From an uncultured Alphaproteobacteria bacterium (GTDB lineage: Bacteria; Pseudomonadota; Alphaproteobacteria; CASFRQ01; SAAU01), in the NCBI GenBank assembly GCA_949296785.1, contig CASFRQ010000121.1, positions 1 to 13,777 on the forward strand: a stretch of 13,777 nucleotides of DNA, written 5' to 3'. Position 1 is the stretch's first letter. Each line of letters begins with the position of its first letter. The notes under the pieces were generated by a model that did no database searches, was not told where the DNA came from, and worked only from the letters and a program-made list of their open reading frames with translations. Below are positions 8,031 to 13,777 of the stretch, in pieces. Both the position numbers and the translations under genes were made by a program.

Positions 8031-8969
8031 CTATCTGGGATATGAACGAGGATAAGCGGCCCGTTTCAACCGATCGTTAATCGCCAGTCCCAGTCCGTTT
8101 AAAGGAACGGGAGCTACCGCGATACCCGTAAAAGGTTCCCTGTCCAGTTGACGTATCATCCTGAACAAATTGGCGGCCGCCTCTTTTAAATCGCCGGAAG
8201 GACTGAGATTTAAATCAGCCTCAACTCCTCCCGAAGAACCAAAAGCCAAATAAGCCTCCCCTTCCCTTTTATCCTCGGCATTCATTCTCAAATCTCTGTA
8301 AGGCGCGTAATGGCTGAGTAATTGACCAGGTGAACGCGGCGCGGAAGAAGAACCGGAGGATATCAAAACAGGACCGATTTTCTCCTCTATCTCCTCCAAA
8401 GCCAATCCGCCGGGACGCAAACAAACGGGCATCTCCTCCGTCATCAAAAGAACGGTAGACTCCACCCCCACGCGGCAAGGACCGCCATCCAAAATCATAT
8501 CCACCTTTCCGCCGAGCGTCCTTTCCACATCTTGAGCGCAGGTGGGGCTTAAAGTCCCGGACGGGTTTGCGCTGGGTGCCGCTATGGGACAGCCGGAAGC
8601 TTCAATCAAATCCAAAGCAATTTTATGATCCGGCATCCGGACAGCCGTCGTATCCAATCCCGCGGAAACAAGGTAAGAAACAGGCTGAACATCCTCTCGT
8701 CGCTTTAAAACCAATGTCAAAGATCCGGGCCAAAAAGCCTTTATCAAATCCATCGCCTTATCTGTCAGGCAGGCAAAACTCTCCAACATCTCCAAAGAAG
8801 AGACATGGCTGATAAGCGGATTAAACTGCGGGCGGCCTTTTGCTTCAAAAATAGAAGCAACCGCCTTGTCATTTCTTGCGTCCGCCCCAAGTCCGTAAAC
8901 CGTTTCCGTCGGAAAAGCGACCAGCTTCCCCTCCTTTATCAGCACGGAAGCTTGCTGTATCAAATCCAT
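8031..8969 (-). CDS. tsaC: L-threonylcarbamoyladenylate synthase (TsaC/Sua5 type)
   Basis: 312 residues. It makes threonylcarbamoyl-AMP from Thr, bicarbonate and ATP, the first step of t6A37 tRNA modification in the cytoplasm. Family motifs are clear: FPTETVYGLGADA (19-31), KGRPQFNPL (44-52), PGSLTLVL (81-88), VRMPDH (110-115), PIAAPSANPSG (128-138), DGGPCRVGVESTV (161-173) and LRPGG (184-188). SPGQLLSHYAP (213-223) begins the extra C-terminal Sua5 domain, so this is the long Sua5 form, not the short TsaC of about 190 residues. The start is well supported: SD AGGAGG (8980-8975) five bases before the ATG lies inside the last codons of the upstream corA-like gene, with a 10-base overlap, so the genes are translationally coupled. 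No terminator is evident just downstream. Confidence 0.96.
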   Translation of the reverse strand: MDLIQQASVLIKEGKLVAFPTETVYGLGADARNDKAVASIFEAKGRPQFNPLISHVSSLEMLESFACLTDKAMDLIKAFWPGSLTLVLKRREDVQPVSYLVSAGLDTTAVRMPDHKIALDLIEASGCPIAAPSANPSGTLSPTCAQDVERTLGGKVDMILDGGPCRVGVESTVLLMTEEMPVCLRPGGLALEEIEEKIGPVLISSGSSSAPRSPGQLLSHYAPYRDLRMNAEDKREGEAYLAFGSSGGVEADLNLSPSGDLKEAAANLFRMIRQLDREPFTGIAVAPVPLNGLGLAINDRLKRAAYPRSYPR

Positions 8970-9952
8970 TTAATCCTCCTGAAAATAAACAACATTAACA
9001 AACAAAAAAGAAACAAAATACCACAGATAATCAGAAAACCGTATTCCGATTCGGCGAAAGGAATACCTCCCACATTGATTCCCAAAAGCCCTGTCACAAA
9101 ACTTAAAGGAATAAACAAAGTCGCAACAACCGTCAGCATGTACATATTTTTCTGAGAATCTTCCCGAAATTTGGAAGCCAATTCGTCCGCGTTGATGATA
9201 ATGCGCTCTTTAAGATTGTCTATATCCTCTATTACCCGAACCATCCTATGTGCATTTTCTTGAAAATTATAATGGTCCTCCGGTGTCAACCAGGAAATCG
9301 TCTGTCGCGTCAGAATGTCAAAAACATCCCTCTGAGGCGCCAAATAACGGCGCAGCATTGCCAGTTGACGGCGAACCTCGGACAATTCTCCGGAAACATA
9401 TTCCGTATTAACATCATCCACAATGTTTTCCTCCAAGCCGTCAATATCGTCCTCCAAATCCGAGACAACGGCAACAACCTGGTCCAAAATATCCCCACAT
9501 ATTTCATCAATAAACTCTCCGATAGAAGAAGGGCCTGTTTTTGAAGAAAGCTTTTTCTCAATATCCTGGAAAACAAAAACCGGTTGCAAGCTGGCCGTTA
9601 AAAGCCGGCTTTCTTCACACCAGGCGTGAAAAAAAGAAATTTCCTCGGCTTTTGCCGCTCCCGCTTTTAAATCCAACGCCCGCAAAGACATAAAAACGCC
9701 GTTCTTTTGGACAAAACACCTCGGATGCAAGCCTTCTTTTTCCAAAAAAGTTTCGGCCTCCCATTCATCCAAACCGCTCTGTTTATAAATCCATTCAAAA
9801 GTTTCTTTTTTTTCCAAATCCAAATGAATCCATAAAAAACCGTCTTTCGGCGTCCAGTCGGACACTTCCTGTTCCGTCAGAAAGCGAACCTGACCGCCCT
9901 GCCTTTTATCTAAAAGAAACGCCCGCATAAAAAGCGTTTTATCTTCATCCAT
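8960..9952 (-). CDS. CorA/ZntB family divalent metal transporter
   Basis: 330 residues, the usual CorA-family length. The layout is an N-terminal cytoplasmic alpha/beta domain (about 1-150), a long acidic helical stalk (about 150-265) and two C-terminal membrane segments (about 270-290 and 304-324). The family signature loop is present as GINVGGIP (291-298), with Ile in place of the Met of the canonical GMN motif; such GxN variants occur in ZntB-like members. The protein ends in a basic FRRIKWI tail, as expected for cytoplasmic termini. Whether it moves Mg2+, Zn2+ or another ion cannot be decided. The ribosome site AAAGGGG lies about eight bases before the ATG. It lies between a histidine kinase gene, 59 bases upstream, and tsaC, which it overlaps, in one likely operon. 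Confidence 0.92.
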   Translation of the reverse strand: MDEDKTLFMRAFLLDKRQGGQVRFLTEQEVSDWTPKDGFLWIHLDLEKKETFEWIYKQSGLDEWEAETFLEKEGLHPRCFVQKNGVFMSLRALDLKAGAAKAEEISFFHAWCEESRLLTASLQPVFVFQDIEKKLSSKTGPSSIGEFIDEICGDILDQVVAVVSDLEDDIDGLEENIVDDVNTEYVSGELSEVRRQLAMLRRYLAPQRDVFDILTRQTISWLTPEDHYNFQENAHRMVRVIEDIDNLKERIIINADELASKFREDSQKNMYMLTVVATLFIPLSFVTGLLGINVGGIPFAESEYGFLIICGILFLFCLLMLFIFRRIKWI

Positions 9953-10011
9953 CTTTTACCCCTTTGTTTAAGACATTCCTCCTCGACCAAAAGTCCATCC
10001 TTCCAACCGAA

Positions 10012-11442
10012 TCAAGAACGTCCGTCCTTTGTCTCAATCAACTCAACGGGGAGAAAAACCGTAAACTCCGTTCCGGAATTCAATTCGCTGCGAACCTTGA
10101 TTTCGCCCTTATGGTACTTGATAATCTGCTTTACCAAAGCCAACCCCAGACCCGTTCCCTGATGATGCCTTGTCATTACATTTTCAACTTGGGTAAACGG
10201 TTCAAAAATCAGTTTTAACTTATCCGACGGAATACCAATGCCTGTATCTTTGACTTTAAAGAAAAAGTATCCTTCTTTAGACAACCCCATCACTACCGAA
10301 ATCGTCCCGCCCGCCGGTGTAAACTTAATCGCATTGGACAACAGGTTTAAAAGAACCTGCTTCATCATCCTGGCGTCCACATATACACGTGGCAGATTAT
10401 AAGAAATTTTCTCCTCTATTTTCTTTTCACCGGCCGTCGGATATCCCCCGACAATTTCCAAACACTCCTTCAAAACGGCGGACATATCCGTCCATTGAGC
10501 TTTTAAAACCTCTTTATCTGATTCCAATTTAGATAAGTCCAAAATATCGTTAATCAAAGTCAACAAATGTTCGCCGCTTGTATGAATATGCCCGGCATAC
10601 TCCAAATATTGCTTGTTTTGCATGGGGCCGAACGCCTCGTCCTTCATGGCGCAGGAAAATCCGATAATCGCGTTCAAAGGCGTCCGCAGCTCATGGCTCA
10701 TGGAGGCAAGGAAATTTGACTTTGTCTGACTGGCCCTTTCCGCCGTCTTTAAAGCAAACCCCAATTCGGCCGTCCGACACCTGACATCATGTTCCAGCTG
10801 CATCTGACGGAATTTGGAAGCTTCTCTGTACGCCCATATAAAAGGGTAGACGCACAACAAAAGCAAAAGATAATAAATCAGCTGACGAACGGAAGAAACC
10901 CGCAATTCCCGACGCATGACGCTCATATCATAATCGGCGCAGGATAAAAACGGCTTTCCCGCAAAGGAATATTCCTTAATGCAACCAATCCTGTGGTCGC
11001 CCTCCCTATCCCTGTTATATTGAAAAAAGACCTCGTCTTTTTTTCCTTCCTTAAGCAGTCGGACCAACATAGGATCGGGATTTTCATACATACTGTAATA
11101 CTGCGGATGCTCGTCAGCATCAAACTCGCTGGAAGAAGCCTCGTACAAATTGCCGTCCTCGCCTTTAACTACCGTGTAAAAAAACTTAAAGCCGGTGTCA
11201 TAACTGGCCTCCGTCAAGCGGCGGGTGACATTCCTGTATTCCTGCGGTGTTACTTCCACATCATGATACCCGGCCGGCAAAATATACTTAATGTTTTTAA
11301 TGGCGATGGTCAGTTTTTCATCAATCAGCCTCAATGTTTTTTTCAAAGAGGCATGGTATTCTATCCCCACTACCAAAGAAACGGTAATGATGTATATCAA
11401 ATAAGCAATCACCCATAGTTTTTTTGAAGAATGCGTATTCAT
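10012..11442 (-). CDS. membrane sensor histidine kinase without an adjacent response regulator
   Basis: 476 residues. TM1 spans about 9-29 and TM2 about 184-204, with a sensor region of about 150 residues between them that should face the periplasm. I do not recognise its fold. A coiled linker (about 205-240) follows. The kinase core is complete: H box FLASMSHELRTPLNAI with phospho-acceptor H250, N box LLNLLSNAIKFTP (N370), G1 DTGIGI (399-404), F box FEPFTQV and G2 GTGLGL (429-434). The H box and G-box style resemble the PleC/DivJ or hybrid-kinase type, but there is no receiver domain here. A ribosome site (AAAGG) lies eight bases before the ATG. It is first in a leftward run with the CorA-like transporter and tsaC, and divergent from gpmI. 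Its partner regulator is unknown; the operon position hints at sensing ions or envelope state, which is inference. Confidence 0.93.
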   Translation of the reverse strand: MNTHSSKKLWVIAYLIYIITVSLVVGIEYHASLKKTLRLIDEKLTIAIKNIKYILPAGYHDVEVTPQEYRNVTRRLTEASYDTGFKFFYTVVKGEDGNLYEASSSEFDADEHPQYYSMYENPDPMLVRLLKEGKKDEVFFQYNRDREGDHRIGCIKEYSFAGKPFLSCADYDMSVMRRELRVSSVRQLIYYLLLLLCVYPFIWAYREASKFRQMQLEHDVRCRTAELGFALKTAERASQTKSNFLASMSHELRTPLNAIIGFSCAMKDEAFGPMQNKQYLEYAGHIHTSGEHLLTLINDILDLSKLESDKEVLKAQWTDMSAVLKECLEIVGGYPTAGEKKIEEKISYNLPRVYVDARMMKQVLLNLLSNAIKFTPAGGTISVVMGLSKEGYFFFKVKDTGIGIPSDKLKLIFEPFTQVENVMTRHHQGTGLGLALVKQIIKYHKGEIKVRSELNSGTEFTVFLPVELIETKDGRS

Positions 11443-11546
11443 CCGGCCGGCCTTTCCTTCTACCCGTCAACTTTAGCAAGAATAGGAAAAATTCTCTACA
11501 AAAATTTAAAATAAAAGAAAAAATTCCAAAGAAAAAGATACCGTTT

Positions 11547-11560
11547 TTGAATAAATTCAA
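11547..11560. promoter_or_regulatory. perfect inverted repeat between the kinase and gpmI promoters
   Basis: TTGAAT-AA-ATTCAA, six bases per arm with a two-base centre, eight bases upstream of the gpmI -35 and in the divergent spacer. It could be an operator, but short AT-rich palindromes arise by chance. Confidence 0.25.
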
Positions 11561-11568
11561 GTATAGTC

Positions 11569-11597
11569 TTGAGATAAAAAGAAAACCTCCATATATT
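11569..11597 (+). promoter_or_regulatory. sigma70-type promoter of gpmI
   Basis: TTGAGA (11569-11574), a 17-base spacer and TATATT (11592-11597). Four of six -35 bases match consensus and spacing is optimal. Transcription would start near 11604, giving a leader of about 60 bases before the gpmI ATG. Confidence 0.6.
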
Positions 11598-11653
11598 AAA
11601 GTTATTGGTGAAAGATGAGGGAACGCTCCTAAAAAAGCGAAAAAGTAAAAGAC

Positions 11654-11661
11654 AGAAAGGA
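11654..11661 (+). promoter_or_regulatory. ribosome binding site that sets the gpmI start
   Basis: AGAAAGGA lies six bases before ATG 11668. The open frame extends upstream to a TTG at 11605, but that codon lies at the predicted transcription start, so the ATG is chosen. Confidence 0.8.
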
Positions 11662-11667
11662 ATTAAA

Positions 11668-13218
11668 ATGGAAAAAATGAAACCGGTTATGCTCTGCGTC
11701 CTTGACGGCTGGGGCTTCCGCAAAGAAAAAGAAAATAATGCCATAGAAACAGGTAACACGCCGAATTGGCATCGTTTTGTGGAACAGTATCCGACAACCA
11801 TGATTCAAACTTCCGGTCTGGATGTCGGCCTGCCGAAGGGACAAATGGGTAATTCCGAAGTCGGGCACACAAACCTGGGTGCCGGCCGAATTGTTATGCA
11901 AGATTTGCCTCGCATAGACGAAGCGATAGAAACCGGCAAACTGGCGGAAAATCCCGTTCTTGTTTCTATGATTCAAAAATTGAAGGAAAGCAAGGGCGCC
12001 TGCCATCTGATGGGATTGTTATCTCCGGGAGGGGTTCATTCCCATCAAAACCATATGCTGGCTTTGGCGAAGATTCTGAATGACAACGGCGTCAAAGTCT
12101 ATGTGCACGCTTATTTGGACGGACGTGATACGCCGCCCGATTCGGCTAAAGGATTCCTGGCTGATTTTGAAGAAAAAATCCGTCCGCTGCCTTTGGTTAA
12201 AATCGCCACTCTTTGCGGCAGGTATTACGCTATGGACAGAGACAATCGTTGGGACAGGGTGACTTTAGCCTATGATATGCTGACGCAGGCGAAAGCGCCT
12301 CGTTTCGCATCCGTTTCCGAGGCAATAGACGCTTCCTACGCCGAAAAAGTCTATGACGAATTTGTCAAACCGGCCGTTATCGGAGATTATCAGGGTATGA
12401 ATGACGGAGACGCCGTTTTAATGGCGAACTTCCGTTCCGACCGAGCGCGTGAAATTCTCATGATGTTGCTGGAGCCGAACTTTGAAAAAGCGCCGCGCGA
12501 AAAAGTCGTTCATTTTGCCGACGCCGTCGGGATGGCCGAATACTCGGCGGAGCTTAACCCGTTCCTGCATACGCTGTTTCCTCCTGTTTCCCTGGAACAT
12601 ATTTACGGAGAAGTTGTTTCCGAAAATGGCTTGACGCAGCTGCGAATCGCGGAAACGGAAAAATACGCCCATGTGACTTTCTTCTTCAACGGAGGTGAGG
12701 AGAAAATGTTCAAAGGCGAAGAGCGTATCCTTATTCCCAGCCCGAAAGTCGCCACTTATGACTTAAAACCGGAAATGTCCGCCTACGAAGTGACGGATAA
12801 GCTGGTGGAGGCAATTAAAAGTGGTAAGTTTGACACGATTATCGTGAACTACGCCAACGGGGATATGGTTGGCCATACCGGCGTGATGGAGGCGGCCGTC
12901 AAAGCCGTGGAGGCGGTGGATAAATGCCTCGGCCGGTTGGAAGCCGCGTTGAAAGAAGTCGGCGGCTGCATGTTTGTCACAGCGGACCACGGCAATGCCG
13001 AACTGATGAAAGATCCCGTCACCGGCGCGCCGTATACGGCACACACGGCTACTCCGGTGAAAGCGGTTCTCGTTAATCCGCCGAAAAATGTCACGGGACT
13101 GAAAGAAGGAAGATTGGCCGATGTGGCGCCGACGCTTTTGGATTTGATGAATATCCAAAAGCCAACGGAAATGACAGGTTCTTCCCTTTTGGTGAAAAAG
13201 GAAGAAACAGCTGGTTAA
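11668..13218 (+). CDS. gpmI: 2,3-bisphosphoglycerate-independent phosphoglycerate mutase
   Basis: 516 residues, the normal size of the Mn2+-dependent iPGM. It interconverts 3- and 2-phosphoglycerate in glycolysis and gluconeogenesis, in the cytoplasm. The alkaline-phosphatase-type metal sites are all visible: D13 in LDGWG, catalytic S63 in GNSEVGHTNLGAG, D399 and H403 in NGDMVGHTG, D440 and H441 in TADHGNAE, and H459 in TAHTATP. The inserted substrate-binding domain shows H124 (GGVHSH), GRD at 152-154, R185 and R191 (GRYYAMDRD), FRSDR at 255-259 and K332. It has its own promoter and ribosome site. The downstream gene for a probable EnvC-type protein follows in the order common in Alphaproteobacteria. 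There is no clear terminator between them, so read-through is likely. Confidence 0.97.
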   Translation: MEKMKPVMLCVLDGWGFRKEKENNAIETGNTPNWHRFVEQYPTTMIQTSGLDVGLPKGQMGNSEVGHTNLGAGRIVMQDLPRIDEAIETGKLAENPVLVSMIQKLKESKGACHLMGLLSPGGVHSHQNHMLALAKILNDNGVKVYVHAYLDGRDTPPDSAKGFLADFEEKIRPLPLVKIATLCGRYYAMDRDNRWDRVTLAYDMLTQAKAPRFASVSEAIDASYAEKVYDEFVKPAVIGDYQGMNDGDAVLMANFRSDRAREILMMLLEPNFEKAPREKVVHFADAVGMAEYSAELNPFLHTLFPPVSLEHIYGEVVSENGLTQLRIAETEKYAHVTFFFNGGEEKMFKGEERILIPSPKVATYDLKPEMSAYEVTDKLVEAIKSGKFDTIIVNYANGDMVGHTGVMEAAVKAVEAVDKCLGRLEAALKEVGGCMFVTADHGNAELMKDPVTGAPYTAHTATPVKAVLVNPPKNVTGLKEGRLADVAPTLLDLMNIQKPTEMTGSSLLVKKEETAG

Positions 13219-13495
13219 AAAACGCAGACTGAAAAGTCAAACGGGACAAGCTGTCCGAAGCCTCTGGCGCGTCCGGCGGGAAAACGAGAAATCGCGTCGG
13301 CCGCGCGTTAAGAGGTTTTATAACCGGGTTTAGTCATAAAAAAGTGTAGCGCGCCAAAACGGATACCCTCCGAAAAGCGGCGCCTTATAAAAGGCTTATA
13401 AAAACGAAAACAAGTAAAAAAACGAAAAAGTAAAAGACCGGGAAAGCCGGAGAAATGGAACAACAGGTAGAAACAACATAAAAGAAAGGCATGTT
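13219..13495 (+). other. spacer between gpmI and the EnvC-like gene
   Basis: 277 bases, the first 100 unusually GC-rich for an intergenic region here. Two small hairpins follow the gpmI stop: GACT-GAAA-AGTC (13227-13238) and GGACA-AGC-TGTCC (13244-13256). A further GCCTT/AAGGC stem lies near 13382-13395. None has a T-run, so none is a standard terminator. An eight-codon frame with a GGAG site sits at 13455-13481. Confidence 0.4.
13483..13489 (+). promoter_or_regulatory. ribosome binding site that points to a TTG start
   Basis: AGAAAGG lies six bases before TTG 13496. The ATG at 13491 is followed by a stop after one codon, so the TTG is the likely start. Confidence 0.6.
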
Positions 13496-13777
13496 TTGAA
13501 AAGAGTTTTCCTCCTTTTTTTAATGTTTTTTTTCTGGGGCGCGAGCCTGGTTGAAGTGCCGGGGCTGCTTGGCCCTAGTTCTGCTTTTGCCCAAAAAACG
13601 ACTAAAAAAAACACGTCGGCGACAAAGAAAACATCCTCAAAACAACCTTCAAAACAAAAAAAGAAAGCGCAAGATACTTCCCCTACAAAAAAAGACATCT
13701 CAAAATTGGAACAAAGGGCGAAGCAGGAAACCGTCGCTTATGATTCCATGCGTAAAAAAGCCAGCGCGGTTGCCTCC
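13496..13777 (+). CDS. exported Lys-rich protein, probable EnvC-type murein hydrolase activator (5' part)
   Basis: Partial, 94 codons, running off the window edge. From the TTG start the protein reads MKRVFLLFLMFFFW, a basic then hydrophobic signal peptide, with a likely signal peptidase I site after SSAFA. A Lys/Thr/Ser/Gln-rich linker follows (about 36-68), then a charged helical stretch (DISKLEQRAKQET) that looks like the start of a coiled coil. EnvC-family proteins have this order (signal, coiled coil, then a degenerate LytM/M23 domain) and activate septal amidases in the periplasm. In Alphaproteobacteria such a gene often follows gpmI and precedes a ctpA-type protease. The LytM domain is outside the window, so the call rests on layout and neighbourhood. 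An internal ATG at 13523 would spoil the signal peptide. Confidence 0.6.
   Translation, partial: MKRVFLLFLMFFFWGASLVEVPGLLGPSSAFAQKTTKKNTSATKKTSSKQPSKQKKKAQDTSPTKKDISKLEQRAKQETVAYDSMRKKASAVAS

Noticed and set aside
12763..13158. 131-codon minus-strand frame inside gpmI
   Set aside because: Antisense shadow of a gene with intact catalytic motifs.
13382..13395. GCCTT/AAGGC hairpin as a gpmI terminator
   Set aside because: Five-base stem with no following T-run; co-transcription with the next gene seems more likely.

Overview
The window looks like chromosomal DNA of an alphaproteobacterium, probably an anaerobic or gut-associated lineage of moderate GC with very AT-rich intergenic regions. This is inference. 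It rests on the gpmI-to-EnvC-type gene order at the right end, which is common in Alphaproteobacteria, on two oxygen-sensitive radical SAM/SPASM enzymes, and on a large PilV-like prepilin. No rRNA, tRNA, CRISPR array, insertion sequence or phage gene was recognised.

Left part (1-2989). About 740 bases carry no confident gene; they include a hairpin with a short T-run on the minus strand and a few tiny reading frames. Then come two overlapping minus-strand genes for radical SAM enzymes, both with CX3CX2C and Cys-rich SPASM C-termini. They form one translationally coupled operon that starts near 3015 and reads leftwards. Their substrate is not evident.

Centre-left (2990-7334). A 275-base AT-rich divergent region separates the radical SAM operon from a plus-strand two-gene operon. 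The first gene encodes a Cys-rich protein (16 Cys) with one N-terminal membrane segment. The second encodes a 930-residue prepilin with a PilV/shufflon-type tip-adhesin layout. A strong intrinsic terminator follows. About 740 bases (7288-8030) of AT-rich DNA without a convincing gene lie between this operon and the convergent tsaC.

Centre-right (8031-11442, minus strand). A likely operon reads histidine kinase, then a CorA/ZntB-type metal transporter, then the tRNA t6A enzyme TsaC/Sua5. The last two overlap by 10 bases. No response regulator is adjacent.

Right part (11443-13777, plus strand). A good sigma70-type promoter drives gpmI (cofactor-independent phosphoglycerate mutase, glycolysis). 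After 277 bases with no clear terminator comes the 5' part of an exported Lys-rich, probably coiled-coil protein, most likely an EnvC-type murein hydrolase activator, cut off by the window edge.

The part most likely to hold something undescribed is the divergent pair of operons between 741 and 7287: two coupled SPASM radical SAM enzymes next to an exported Cys-rich protein and a giant prepilin.
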